DNA of 64,000 nucleotides, taken from positions 1-64,000 of the forward strand of contig SWBL01000225.1 of the NCBI GenBank assembly GCA_024195585.1, in the 5' to 3' direction. Position numbers and translations under genes: made by a program. Shown here piece by piece: positions 54,129 to 64,000 of this stretch. The stretch is from Aureobasidium sp. EXF-3400 (Eukaryota; Ascomycota; Dothideomycetes; Dothideales; Saccotheciaceae). The notes under the pieces are model-generated. The model was not told the origin of the DNA. It did not search any database and saw only the letters and a list, made by a program, of their open reading frames with translations. How positions within the stretch are numbered: position 1 is the first letter of the stretch; every line of letters starts with the position of its first letter.

Positions 54129-57100
54129 TTACTCAATGACTCTGGTCTTGCCGAAACTCTTCTCAGCCTCAATGGCAGCTTGACGCTTGGGTCTTGCAGC
54201 AATGGCGACATTGTCAACCTTCTTGGCTTTGGAGGCGGTCTTCTTGACACCGCTCTTGTTGGAAACACTCTTGACGCTGTTCTTAGATGACTTGGACGAC
54301 TGCGAGGCGTTTGAAGAAGCTAGGGTAGGAGACTTCTTGGAAGCCTTCTTGGTGATGACGACCCGAGAAGACAAAGTCTTTGAAGGTGAAGAAGACTTGG
54401 AGCTCTGAGCATCGAAAGAGACGTTCTTGGCCTTCTTCTCAGCCTTGTTAGCTTGCTTCTTCTTCAACTTCTTCTCAATCTTTTTAGCAGCACGATCGGC
54501 AGCTTTTTGGTTGCTGCTGCGCTTGCTGAGCTTGGGAGTCACCGGGGGTGTGGTGGGATCCTGAAGGGCAGAGCCAGGGCGGTACAGTGGATCATTGCTT
54601 CTCCGGGGCATCTTAGGCAAGCGAGGAGATACCTCATCTGGGTTGAAGGGAGTGGGGGGACCAGGGTGGAAAGAGGTATCGCTGGCCTTGCGCTTGCGAG
54701 GGGTGGGTAGAGCAGATGGACGCTTGGGCTTGTTGCTGCCCTGGCTGCTGCTGGCGGAAACTGTTGATGAAGGTCGATTGGTAGGAGCTACTGGTGACCA
54801 AGGCGAGCAGGGAGTGCGAGGGGTCGAGAAGGGAGTGCGAGGGGTCGAGAAGGGAGTGCGAGAGGTCTCACTGGCTTGAGCCTCGGTGGACCACTTCGCG
54901 GACGAGATGCTAGGAGGAACTTGAGACTCTTGCTCTTGCTCTTTAAGCTGGTGGCCTTCCTTCAATCTCCAGCGCTTCTCTGCTCTGATCTCAGATCGAA
55001 CGTATTCCTTGACTTCGGACACAATATTGAGTCTAGTGGCCTCAGGAATGTCCCCATTGGACGATGCACGCACAGCCTTGACTAAGCCTACAGCCTGATC
55101 CCAAGCTTCCGTCGCCAGAATCCGCATGTTGTTTATGCCGCAACCCCACTTGTAGGCTCTCGTCAGCAGATCATCGATCTCAAGGTCTTCGAACTCAAGA
55201 TCGAGACCGTCGTGTCTGACAGGTATCGCAGGTCGGAGGAGGAAGGGCTCATCATCCCTGTAACCGTGGCGATATGTGTCCACCAGAGCTCTTCTTGTAA
55301 GCTCTATGATTCGATCCATGATCTCTAGGCGAGAGTTCCTACTGCGGTCTCCAGCCTCCATGTCCTGGAAAGCCTCTTTGGCTTTGATGATCACCCTCCA
55401 CATATCGTACAGTCCAAGGCGTATGCCATTCAGCGGGTCGTCAGTATTGAGGTAAGCGTTCTCGAGACCGGTAGCAACACGCTTGATGGGCGCCTTCTTA
55501 ACGCGCTTTTGAACTGCAAACTTCTCCTTCATACGGTAGACGAAGTCTACAAGCTTATCAAGAATCTGCTGTTCGCTGGAGACGACAGACTCACCCCATG
55601 ATCCGTATGTCCCGTTGCTGATCTTGATCAACTGGTCAACATGGGCAATGGCGGCGAATGCGTCTGCGAGGTTCATGTTCATCTTGCGGAGTTCGTTGTT
55701 TCCAGTAGCAAGAGCAAGGATTTTGGCAGTATCAAGCTTCTCAGCCTGGCGAGGGGTAACCTTTTTAGCCTGACGAGGATTGAACTTCTCAGTCTGGCGA
55801 GGTTCAAGCTTCTCAGTCTGGCGAGGATTGAGCTTCTCAACCTGGCGAGGAACAGAGGGGTCTTGGGTCATGTTTGACTCCCGTCGTCTCTTTGCAACTA
55901 GTTCTTTCTCCTCAGGGCTGCCGTGTGTTTCGATCAGGTTCTCGACCCACTCTCTGGCCTTTTTGCGCTGTTCAGGAGTCAGCTCCGAATTACTCGTAAT
56001 GAGTCTGACCATCTCGCTAGCAGCAAAGGCTTCAGCAGTGCCAATAGGGTAGTCGTCAGGAGGGTAGTAGAACTCTGAGCTGCTGCTGTCGTCAATGTCT
56101 TCTCCGTCGACGTCCTCTCTGCGCCCAAACTCTCGGGGCACTTCGTCAACATCCTCACTGACATCCTCGTCTTCGCTGACATCGACGTCCTCGTTCGCAT
56201 CGACGTCCTCATTGGCATCGACAGCCTCGTTGGCATCAACATTTTCGGCATCATCGACTTCGATATCTTCAGGCACGTCCTTGAAGTCTTCAAGATCGAT
56301 CACCTCAAGCGCCTCCTCAGCACCCTCGCTGTCGTCGTCCAAGGCGAGAAGCTCTCCCGAATTGATGCGTATAGCCTGAACGATCTCTGCATGATCAAAA
56401 TCAGCCTCTTCCTGCACAGTGGATCCAACAGGAGCAGGCGCAGGCGAGGCGTACAGATCGTCATCGCTGTCCTCAATTTCGATGTATCCAGAAATTGGAT
56501 CGGCGTCAAGATGGACATCGGCATCCTCGGTCTCTTCGAAAGGTACGGGGTTGAGCTCGCGGTTTTGTCTTTGATCGTGACGCTCCTTCTCCATGAAGCG
56601 ACGGAGTGATGCCATACGTTCGGGAGCCACGGGGACGACTGTGTTGGCATCGTGTCCAGAGAGGAAGTCAAGGTCGACCTGCTCGCGTGAAGGGACCTGA
56701 GGGAGAACCTCAGGATTATACTGGGGCACTACAGGTAACTTGAACAGAGGAGCAAAAGCGAGTTTAGCTGTAGTGTGGCCAATGACATCCGAGTGAATGG
56801 GACCATTCTCAAAGACATCTGAGTCGGTAGATGCAGCGCTCGAGCTGCCGTCTGAGGAAATTGGGATTGCGCCAGACTGAGTAGTGCCAGGTGCCCTCGA
56901 CTGCTGTGGTGTCGAGTTGGCAGACAGAGCACTAGAGCTAAGGACTGAAGAGATAGGGATCGGGTTTTCGGCGGTGCCAGTATCCCTCAATTGCTGTGCG
57001 CGGGCTTCCAACGATTTGGCTAGCTCCAAGGCTAGCTGCTTGGCTGCTTCCTCATCCCTCTCGACTGAGTTTCTGTCAGGTGCCTTCCAGTACTCGGGGG

Positions 57101-58988
57101 AGCGCTTGTTTGCGAAACCTGAGAAAGTTCGTGCGTCTGGAGATTCTCCGAATTGATCTTGAGTGATAGGCTGAGGAGGAGTGTGTGGTAAGACGATGGC
57201 ACCAACAGCACGCAACTGCTTGCGCTCCTCTGCATGCTTGCGGTAATGATCAGCAGGACTTCCATGAGCAAAGGCGATATGAGCACTGCAGATACGGCAG
57301 ATGTGCTCACGCTCGAGCAGCTCATTCTCCATGTTGAGGGTAATCTGTTCCAAGTCTCTGAACCAGTTGATCTCAGGTATGCCCTTGTTCATAGGAGCCT
57401 TTGCTGCATCCAAGTCCTCGACGCGCAAGGGATCCTCAACAAGAAGAAGTGGCTGGAAACAGTGCTTCATATGGAGCTTGTACTCCTCGCGATGTTGCTT
57501 GTAGTGCTCGTATCTTGTTGTGGGGCACAAAGTCCATTGAAGTCCACAAGCAAAGCAGCACTTGGAACGGTTCTCAAGCTCGCGGTGGGCCAAGACTGCA
57601 CGACGGTATAGCTTCTCGTACAACTCGCGGGTGAGAATTGCCTTCTTTGGGTTGAATTTTGTGCCAGGCGAGTTGCAGAATTCGTTTGTGAACACAGGTT
57701 TGGGGCTGATACGTGCATTCCTGACCGTCTTGTCTCTATCGAGTCTAGCGAAGAAGTTTTTCCACGCAGGGTCGTCGGCAGCGATTGGTTCAGGCTGTTT
57801 CCAAGGCTTGGGAGTAGCAGTCTTCGAGGGCTGAGAAGCAGAGACTTCAGGCAAATTGGCAGAAGAAGCTGTTGGCACAGGTTCAACATCAACATCCATG
57901 GCATCCGCATCAGTTGCGGTAGCTTCAGTCTCCTTAGCAGGCTGTCTGTGATTGTGGGCAAGACAAGGGCTGATGTAGTTGACACGGTCGATGTCAGCTT
58001 CACGAAGCATCAACTTGGATCTGACTCCCATGCGTCCGTGCAAGCAAGCGTTGTAGTAATCCAAGAATTCGATGGGGTTCTCTTCGAGGCGGGGGTCAAA
58101 GACTTCCCACTCGGGTTGAACTTGCCTCTCTTTCACCACCTCGGTAGATTTGTCGGTGCTGACAGCAAGGGAGGCAGAACGTGGCTCCTTAGAAGGACCA
58201 GCAACAGGTGAAGAGCGTGGTTCTGGCGCAGGAGCGTCAGATCGGGTAGTCCTATAGTGCTCCACGAGTTGCGCTGCAGTGTACGAGCGTGGCTCTCTGG
58301 AAGGGCCAGCAACAGGGGCAGAACGGGGCTCTCTGGAAGGGCCAGCAACAGGGGCAGGGTGCAGTTCCGGCGTAGGAGCCCCAGATCGCGCAGTCCTATG
58401 GTGCTCGAGGAGTTGCGCTGCAGTGTACGAGGGTGGACAGTCCTTTTTGCGCTGCCAAAACACATAACTAGGCATCTCACCACCCTTCAAAACAACGAAG
58501 GAAGGCTTGGTCTCGAAGTAGTGGCGGTTCATCGTCAGGGGCTCGATCTGAGCGGGGATGTAGTAGAACATCTCGTGAGGAACCTCAGTGTCCACGACTG
58601 GAATGGCACCAGTAAGGGACTCAGCGAAAGGGATTCTGACAATTTTTCCGCCCTCTAGAGAGCCGATCAATTTACCAAAATTGATCGCAGCTAACTGTTC
58701 ATCGCTTGACAGCTTTCCGACAATGTGAGCTTCGGGAGAAGACCACTTCAGAGTGGTGGCTGTGAAACCGTGTCCAGACCGGTTAGGAGAAACGAGTCTG
58801 TAGACGGCATCTTTTTCCCAATCTCTCAACCTGCTGATTACGGTTGTATGACGTGGCTTGTCGACGATGGCAAGTGCTGCGTAGGAGTTGAGTTCGTTGG
58901 CATTCTCTCTGTTGTACTTGACCTCGCGAGGATCCGTTTTGTCTTGGGTGAAGACAGACCAATGAAAGCGTTCGTAGCGGTCGGGCAT
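54129..58988 (-). CDS. 1619-aa repeat-rich orphan protein with two zinc-finger-like motifs
   Basis: Uninterrupted frame from the ATG at 58988 ('MPDRYERFHWSVFTQDKTD'). I recognise no full-length family. In order: a compact N-terminal 180 residues; an SYTAAQL/EPRS-x-PVAGPS repeat block (about 180-280); two Cys/His motifs, 'CCFACGLQW...HYKQH' near 480 and 'CRICSAHIAF...DHYRKH' near 565, each with C-x2-C followed by two His about 20 residues on; long acidic stretches with DANEDV repeats near 915-945; five 8-residue RQxEK repeats (about 1047-1087); a helical middle domain (about 1090-1330); TPFSTPR repeats near 1375; and a strongly Lys/Ser-rich basic tail resembling chromatin linker tails. This suggests a nuclear, nucleic-acid- or chromatin-binding protein; that is inference. 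Fast repeat evolution is likely. Confidence 0.72.
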   Translation of the reverse strand: MPDRYERFHWSVFTQDKTDPREVKYNRENANELNSYAALAIVDKPRHTTVISRLRDWEKDAVYRLVSPNRSGHGFTATTLKWSSPEAHIVGKLSSDEQLAAINFGKLIGSLEGGKIVRIPFAESLTGAIPVVDTEVPHEMFYYIPAQIEPLTMNRHYFETKPSFVVLKGGEMPSYVFWQRKKDCPPSYTAAQLLEHHRTARSGAPTPELHPAPVAGPSREPRSAPVAGPSREPRSYTAAQLVEHYRTTRSDAPAPEPRSSPVAGPSKEPRSASLAVSTDKSTEVVKERQVQPEWEVFDPRLEENPIEFLDYYNACLHGRMGVRSKLMLREADIDRVNYISPCLAHNHRQPAKETEATATDADAMDVDVEPVPTASSANLPEVSASQPSKTATPKPWKQPEPIAADDPAWKNFFARLDRDKTVRNARISPKPVFTNEFCNSPGTKFNPKKAILTRELYEKLYRRAVLAHRELENRSKCCFACGLQWTLCPTTRYEHYKQHREEYKLHMKHCFQPLLLVEDPLRVEDLDAAKAPMNKGIPEINWFRDLEQITLNMENELLEREHICRICSAHIAFAHGSPADHYRKHAEERKQLRAVGAIVLPHTPPQPITQDQFGESPDARTFSGFANKRSPEYWKAPDRNSVERDEEAAKQLALELAKSLEARAQQLRDTGTAENPIPISSVLSSSALSANSTPQQSRAPGTTQSGAIPISSDGSSSAASTDSDVFENGPIHSDVIGHTTAKLAFAPLFKLPVVPQYNPEVLPQVPSREQVDLDFLSGHDANTVVPVAPERMASLRRFMEKERHDQRQNRELNPVPFEETEDADVHLDADPISGYIEIEDSDDDLYASPAPAPVGSTVQEEADFDHAEIVQAIRINSGELLALDDDSEGAEEALEVIDLEDFKDVPEDIEVDDAENVDANEAVDANEDVDANEDVDVSEDEDVSEDVDEVPREFGRREDVDGEDIDDSSSSEFYYPPDDYPIGTAEAFAASEMVRLITSNSELTPEQRKKAREWVENLIETHGSPEEKELVAKRRRESNMTQDPSVPRQVEKLNPRQTEKLEPRQTEKFNPRQAKKVTPRQAEKLDTAKILALATGNNELRKMNMNLADAFAAIAHVDQLIKISNGTYGSWGESVVSSEQQILDKLVDFVYRMKEKFAVQKRVKKAPIKRVATGLENAYLNTDDPLNGIRLGLYDMWRVIIKAKEAFQDMEAGDRSRNSRLEIMDRIIELTRRALVDTYRHGYRDDEPFLLRPAIPVRHDGLDLEFEDLEIDDLLTRAYKWGCGINNMRILATEAWDQAVGLVKAVRASSNGDIPEATRLNIVSEVKEYVRSEIRAEKRWRLKEGHQLKEQEQESQVPPSISSAKWSTEAQASETSRTPFSTPRTPFSTPRTPCSPWSPVAPTNRPSSTVSASSSQGSNKPKRPSALPTPRKRKASDTSFHPGPPTPFNPDEVSPRLPKMPRRSNDPLYRPGSALQDPTTPPVTPKLSKRSSNQKAADRAAKKIEKKLKKKQANKAEKKAKNVSFDAQSSKSSSPSKTLSSRVVITKKASKKSPTLASSNASQSSKSSKNSVKSVSNKSGVKKTASKAKKVDNVAIAARPKRQAAIEAEKSFGKTRVIE
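55728..55847 (-). repeat. 24-bp coding minisatellite, five units
   Basis: Five tandem 24-bp units encode the 8-residue pattern RQ-x-EK-x-x-P (for example RQTEKLEP, RQTEKFNP). The units differ by a few bases; the last ends in DT. Confidence 0.85.
56145..56250 (-). repeat. Acidic DANEDV coding repeats
   Basis: Imperfect 18-bp units encode DANEDV/DVSEDV-type hexapeptides within the orphan protein's acidic region. Confidence 0.7.
58144..58450 (-). repeat. SYTAAQL...PVAGPS coding repeat
   Basis: Two long copies of a segment starting SYTAAQL and ending PVAGPS-(R/K)-EPRS, with an extra short SAPVAGPSREPR copy between them. The DNA similarity is high, pointing to recent duplication. Confidence 0.75.
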
Positions 58989-59578
58989 GACGGCGATAAG
59001 TATGTAGCAGTGGTTACGGTCGGACGGTAAAGGAGGACAAGAAACGTGAGAGATTGAAGAGCAAAGAAAATGGAGTTGTAGCCTTGAAGACAATGATATA
59101 CACGGCAGGTTGAAGACGACTGACCCCGAAAACGGAAGTTGTACGCATGCGGGAATCTCAAAGACAGCGATTCACAAGCATGAGACCATACACGAAGAAC
59201 AAAGAAAGTTGATTGACAGAAGGCAGCTGCTTGACTAACACCTCTAAGGCTCGACTTACCTAGTTAATATACATACTGGTATAGAACATAGAATTGCACA
59301 GACAGTCTGATATCTTTGAGTATTCCGTAAGACGGTCGTAAATCATTTTCGAGATGTCGCATACGCTGCTTTTTCTTGGCATGACCGCATACAGTCGGCA
59401 TAGGCAAGCGAGGAATGCTGGGTCGTGGTATCCAACAAGTGTGGAATGTATTTTATGCGTTTCTGTAGTCCGAAAGCGGAAAATTTAGCGATCCAACAGA
59501 GGAGTAATCGGATCATTGCCTGTTTCATGATTAATCACAGTAGTGATGATGGTAATGCAGCGCGTGAGCAAGGCTTAC
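58989..59578. other. Intergenic, nothing seen
   Basis: Promoter of the orphan repeat-protein gene and 3' flank of the cyclotransferase gene. No gene. Confidence 0.5.
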
Positions 59579-60751
59579 TCACAACTCAGTCCTATCCGCT
59601 TCCGGAGGTGGACTCCTCTTTTTCGGAGGAAGCAGATAGTCATCCAACTCCATCCACTCGGCAGAAAAGGCTGTGACGATCTTGGCCCAGTCTTTGACGG
59701 TGGGTATATCAAGATGTTCTCCGTCATCGGCCATTGTATGCCAGACTGCGGGGAACGGTGCAGGAATCATATGGAGAATATCGACGCCCCTGTCTTGGAA
59801 AGGTATATGGTCATCCTCGATTGCACCGCCAAGCCACCTGTCGGACTCTTTCTTATTTGTTTCTCGCAAGAAGGGATTGGCGGGTGTTGTTTGCAGCTGT
59901 TTCAAAGAGCGCAGTCTTGCTTCGGCATTTGCCATATTCTTGTAGGCCCAGTGTGTAGTTCGGAAGAAGGAGGGAACGGTGGGATTCGCAGAACCCAACA
60001 GATCAAGTAGGACGAATAGATCGATGGCATCCAGCGGCGTGCGGTATATCGAAGCGGCAGGGTGCATGGTCTGATCCCACTCTTCTGCCAGAGATCTGTC
60101 AAAAGTCAGTTAAGTAGCACAGTAGAAAATCTGTCTCTGGCCGTACCTTGCGCCATAGATGGAGTCGTCGTGAGTCCAAACCTTGAAGGCCTCCTCGCCA
60201 TCTAGCAGGATGATTTGTATGCCGCTGGCTTCTTCCAATTCGCTTTCGCCCTCTTCTTCCATAGCAGACCACTTTCTGGTCAAGGCGGCGTCAAGACTCC
60301 TGGCAGCGTGCATCAGCATGGCGCATGGAGCGGCGCTGTCGATTGCGCCGATGAAACCTGGTGGGTCAATTTTGCTGTCGTAGTGGGCGACTAAAGCCAG
60401 TCTTCCGACGTGACCCTGGTTTGCCCACGGAGGATCTCTTGTTGCGATGAGGTTGACGAAGGGAGTCTCGTCGCTGCCCGAGATGGGCGTCTTTGACGAA
60501 GAGTTCTGGAAAGTCAAGTCCCACTCGGGAAGCTGCTTCTGGAAAAAGTCGACAAAGTGATTCAACACAGCAGTTGAGCCAGGAGTGCCGGGCACGCGTG
60601 GCTGCAGAATGGGAGCCAGTAATGCACCCTGTTTGATGTCGAAGTCGTCGCCCGGGTCGGCGATGTTGCGGAGGCCATCGTCCGAAAGAGCCTTGTATGC
60701 ATAAGCTCCTGAGAGCAGACCCAGTAGGCCGATTGTCCGTGAGATAATCAT
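59579..60751 (-). CDS. Glutaminyl-peptide cyclotransferase (M28-type)
   Basis: Zinc enzyme of the M28 peptidase fold that converts N-terminal glutamine of peptides to pyroglutamate in the secretory pathway. Exons 60751-60147 and 60095-59579, 373 aa. The first 19 residues are a signal peptide or anchor (IISRTIGLLGLLSGAYAY). Metal and active-site regions are 'LVAHYDSKIDPPGFIGAIDS' (His/Asp), 'IILLDGEEAF' (Glu) and 'HTMADDGEHLDIPTVKDW' near the end. 'DLLGSANP' is also typical of glutaminyl cyclases. The join 'YGARSLAEEWDQ' matches the family. Divergent, 210 bp from the mitochondrial membrane-protein gene. Confidence 0.9.
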
Positions 60752-60956
60752 GTTGACGCGCTCATGAGTGTGTGATCAAGTAGCATCGCAGAGTAGCTGA
60801 GTGACTGCATGACAGGTGGTCGATGATGCGGTGGTTTGCGCCGAGTCGCGTTGGCTCTTGAGGCTGGGCACCTTCCCCAGATGGAGCGAGGAACGGCCCG
60901 CGAGTGTATTCTAACGTCGCATTGCGCCCGTCTTTTTTTCTGACCTGCTATTTATC

Positions 60957-60965
60957 ATGACATGA
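60957..60965 (+). other. Three-codon upstream ORF overlapping the next start codon
   Basis: ATG ACA TGA, with its TGA overlapping the ATG at 60962 (shared bases atga). A scanning ribosome would meet it five bases before the main start. Confidence 0.5.
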
Positions 60966-62044
60966 CTCTCCTTTGTCGCCAGCCGTTCCGGCTGCTTCCT
61001 CGTTTCGCTGCTGTGAAATCCCATGTCACTGCTGTGAGGCCTCAAGTCTCAGCTGTGAGCCTCTTCCAGCACCGTCTCGCTAGCAAGACTTCCAATGCCT
61101 TACCAAAGTCTGGCCCTAGGCCGTACCCAATATCTGCTCCAGAGGCTACTCAGAAACTAGGTAAGACGACTCAATATTGTTTTGTAGTTGCTCTCTGTAC
61201 TGAAGATAGTAGTGTACCCACAACGTTTGCAAATATACAATGCACCCGCCCTAGAGGTTGCTACCATTGGTACCTTCAAGCTCGCTGGCCTGTTTATATT
61301 TAGCATGGCTTGCCTTGTCGTTGCTCCCAATGTCTATGCAGATGAGTCCAGTCCTCTTTGGATGACACCCGCAGGTAAATGTCATCCTACCCTCAGACCA
61401 GTTCCTGTGTTAACCTATCTTGATCAGTCATTGCTGTATCGGCGACAGTCCTTCCGCTTTTCCATGTCCTGACGAGGCCCTTCGTCGCCCAGGTCTTCAT
61501 TGATGCCCCTGCTCAAGTCCGTCGCTCCAAGGAGGCCTTGATCTCTTTTGCTAGACATCTGCCTCAGGACACTGCTATGGAGGTTCAGACATTGGGTCTC
61601 CTTCCTTGGCCTAGGACGAAGACATTGCGCGTGGGACAGCTGAGAATTCGTCCAGAGGGCTGGGGTCGTTTGGCCAATCTCGAGCAGGTCACTGCCCTGG
61701 ATAACACGTCCGCGATACCAAAGTGGGCAAGGTGGTCACTACAGCGTTTTTACGCTCGTCCAGCCGCCTCTCATTGGAAGAATAGTCGCGCCCCGGAAAT
61801 CTGGCCTTTGGTCTTCGAAGCCATCACTAGGAATACTGTGACCAGCATGTCGTCCAAGAGCTTGTCGCCGCCCGTGAGCACAACAGATCCGGCTCGGACG
61901 TCAACGCCGTCTGCGAGCGCGGTGCGACCACCTCAATCACCGCCGACTGTCGTACAGAAGAAGACACCTGCTATTGTGCAGAAAAACATGCCGACACCTA
62001 AGGCGGCCCCATCAGGTAGACAAAGCACCCGCAAAAAGAAGTAG
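60962..62044 (+). CDS. Mitochondrial inner-membrane-type protein, two spans
   Basis: Exons 60962-61160, 61210-61374 and 61428-62044, 326 aa. The acceptor of intron 1 could instead be three bases later. The Arg/Ser-rich N-terminus without acids ('MTLLCRQPFRLLPRFAAVK') looks like a mitochondrial presequence. Two membrane spans follow: 'FKLAGLFIFSMACLVVAPNV' and 'VIAVSATVLPLFHVLTRPFV'. The matrix-like domain after them includes 'LISFARHLPQDTAMEVQTLG' and 'WGRLANLEQV', a pattern I recall from conserved fungal proteins resembling TMEM70/TMEM186-type mitochondrial assembly factors; this assignment is tentative. The tail is Lys-rich. Confidence 0.72.
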
Positions 62045-62647
62045 ATATCTGCATATGTATAGCATCTGTAATTTGTAAGTAGTTCAATTTCATTTCATCA
62101 CAAACAAAGTCAAAATCAAGCAAGAGATGGAGTGAACGGGATGTGCGTGCATGTGACTGCCAAGACTTGATCGAGTGGTGAGCGTATATATTCAGAAATT
62201 TCCGCCATCCTATCAGAGAGGGAGAGCAGCATGAACTCCGTGTACTTGGTGTAGCGGAATGATTGGCCCTCGAACTTGACTGAAATTAGGTGCCCGCCTT
62301 TCCACTAATGAACAAAGGGTGTCGGTTGGGATTAATCGTCGGTCAAGACGCAAAGCTCCTTTTTTTGTGCTCTTGTTATTCTTTTTGCCCCTTTCAACAC
62401 CGTTGCACTCGTCGTAGAGAGTATCTTGCTGTATAATAGCGCTACAGTGCAATTTGGTAAGTTTTGTTACGTCTCGAGGTCCCCCGTTCAACTCCCCGTT
62501 CAAGCTACCCTTTTTGCTTCGACCGAGTCGCTTTTCACAATTTTCCGCCGAGTATGCGCGCTTGCAAACGATTCACTTTCCTAACAAACCACATCTCATC
62601 CTCAACTTTCCGCGCACAATCTTCTCAATCATCACCACGACGACACG
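62045..62647. other. Intergenic, nothing seen
   Basis: 3' flank of the mitochondrial-protein gene and promoter of the last gene. No coding signal. Confidence 0.5.
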
Positions 62648-63689
62648 ATGGCTTCTACTTTCCATCCCCCGAAACACTTCCTCTGGTATGAGGAGCATGC
62701 TAGCATCACCGCCTGGATGGCCAAGAACGACCTGGGTCTCGAGTTTTATGGCTCCTTCCTGAACTACTGCGCTCGCAGCATGGACAAGCTCAGACGTGTC
62801 AATAATCGCTTGCTCAAGGATCACCTGGGACACCTTCGAGACACGCTCACCACAGAGCCGCTGAGCAGTGCTGCCGTCCTGCACGAGATGCAGTTTTACT
62901 TCAAGCGCTTCTATTTGACTGGACCCGTCAAGTCTGGAGCTTACCCGCTGAACGCGCTTTGTAAGTGACGATCATACCTCGATCCCATCATTACCCAAGC
63001 TCTGCACGTTCAGCTTCCAAAAGGCACAAAGCAATATAGAGAGGTATGTCTGTCCAGTGAGAGCAGCTGTTTTGCACAGTCTCACTGGACATATGTCCTA
63101 TTCTCGATCCCTCTGCGCCTTTTCATAGCTATACTACAATGCCGTATGGGGTATGGAGACAGCTTGTCAAAACTTCCACCCCTATGACCACGGCTGCCCT
63201 CATACAACCATCGCTATTTCATGTAGAGACCAGATGCTAATGCGTTCTATCACAGTGGCGTCTCCAGATCACGTCCACCGCGCCCACCACTACCTCTACA
63301 ACAAGGTATTCAGCCACCGCCGCGGTCTCCCTTCTCCCGCCTCCGCCTCTGCCATCGTTGGCGACACCCTCGCTGTCGTCAATGGCACCTCTGCCTCCGC
63401 CTCTTCGCCCGCCTCGTCCGCTTCTCCCGCCACGCCTCAGGAGCCTGGCTTCCTCAGCCAGCTCTCTCTCCCGGGTGGCCCTCTCCTCAGCACCCTGCCG
63501 ATCCGCGAGCAGCCTCTTGCTGTTGCTTCTTTGGAGGCTTCGCTGCCTGTTGTCTCTGCTCCTCTTGTTGCCCCGGCTTCTCCTGAACAGGAGCGGTGTG
63601 GGCATGGCGCTCTGTTGCTTCTCGGTGGTCATGAGCAGGAGGTGGCTGCTGAGATGCAGAAGGACGAAGGTGGTGGTGTGAAGTCGTGA
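62648..63689 (+). CDS. Hypothetical protein, helical N-terminus and low-complexity C-terminus
   Basis: Model of two exons, 62648-62960 and 63256-63689, 248 aa. The first exon is an evenly mixed, probably helical domain ('MASTFHPPKHFLWYEEHAS', 'MDKLRRVNNRLLKDHLGH'), and the second begins 'ASPDHVHRAHHYLYNKVFS' before a Ser/Ala/Pro-rich tail. The 295-bp intron is much longer than others here, so a small exon may be missed (a possible donor agaggtatgt lies at about 63038). No family recognised. The N-terminal start is secure; the middle of the model is not. Confidence 0.55.
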
Positions 63690-64000
63690 AGGATTGGTTA
63701 ATGAATAAGGAAGGTTTTCAACAAATTAGAGGTCACGCTATCAAGTTTACAAACTTATTCATTGAACGATGAAGAAGAGAATCAATTCGTAATATTCATG
63801 TTGTGGTTATCAAAAAGAACGAGCTGACGTTGCAAAATAATGGTCCGTGCTCGGCATGCTATGTAACCTCTCTTGCCCGATGGCTTGCTCTTTCCTTCTT
63901 TCTCAATCTTTCTTCCTGCTCGAATACAGTCCAATTGACCACGACTTGTCCCGCCTTATTCATACCCGGATAGAGTATTGGATGTCAAAGTTTTTCGTCT
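63690..64000. other. Intergenic to window end, nothing seen
   Basis: AT-richer 3' flank; no gene visible before the window ends. Confidence 0.5.

Overview
The window looks like nuclear DNA of a filamentous ascomycete (Pezizomycotina). Evidence: most genes are split by short 45-70 bp GT..AG introns, the housekeeping set is fungal, and many genes are of fungal type (Sac7-like RhoGAP, KRR1, SWP1, GH43 and GH3 xylanolytic enzymes, a DUF4470/TPR protein, F-box-like proteins). A Dothideomycete is my best guess, but this is inference; no rRNA or marker gene is present to settle it. I see no rRNA, no convincing tRNA, no CRISPR array and no intact transposon.

Layout. 0.6-13.7 kb: RhoGAP (-), BET2 (+), a 1579-aa Myb/SANT-repeat nuclear protein (+) and a UBA-tailed F-box-like protein (+). 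13.8-17.5 kb: a decayed TPR/DUF4470 gene with at least five lesions. 17.9-25.5 kb: a lineage-type hypothetical protein, then a housekeeping block of SEC53, KRR1, HIS1 and proteasome beta-6 (PRE7). 25.8-30.3 kb: two flavin/adenylate metabolic genes on the minus strand, a stand-alone adenylate-forming enzyme ending in the peroxisomal signal SKL and a PNPOx-ferredoxin reductase fusion. 31.3-45.7 kb: a plant-cell-wall sugar region. A secreted GH43 enzyme and an MFS sugar transporter are divergently transcribed, and a secreted GH3 beta-xylosidase with a cluster of XlnR-type GGCTAA motifs lies 6 kb further on. Between them lie an IFI6/IFI27-like small protein, a coiled-coil protein and an F-box-like gene interrupted by one in-frame TGA. 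46.2-64 kb: a putative N-myristoylated protein, a proline/methionine-rich nuclear protein with a broken tail, SWP1 (oligosaccharyltransferase), a metallo-beta-lactamase-fold hydrolase, a small hypothetical, a 1619-aa repeat-rich zinc-finger-like protein, a glutaminyl-peptide cyclotransferase, a mitochondrial membrane protein and a hypothetical protein.

How the genes work together. The only functional grouping I can defend is GH43 + sugar transporter + GH3 xylosidase, which would release xylose or arabinose from hemicellulose outside the cell and import it. The other genes are ordinary mixed neighbours. The most unusual features are three accessory genes carrying stop or frameshift lesions among intact housekeeping genes, two intergenic regions flanking the GH43 gene that each hold a diverged direct duplication, and the large orphan repeat protein at 54-59 kb. 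Exon joins were worked out by hand; in every intact multi-exon model the summed exon length is a multiple of three.
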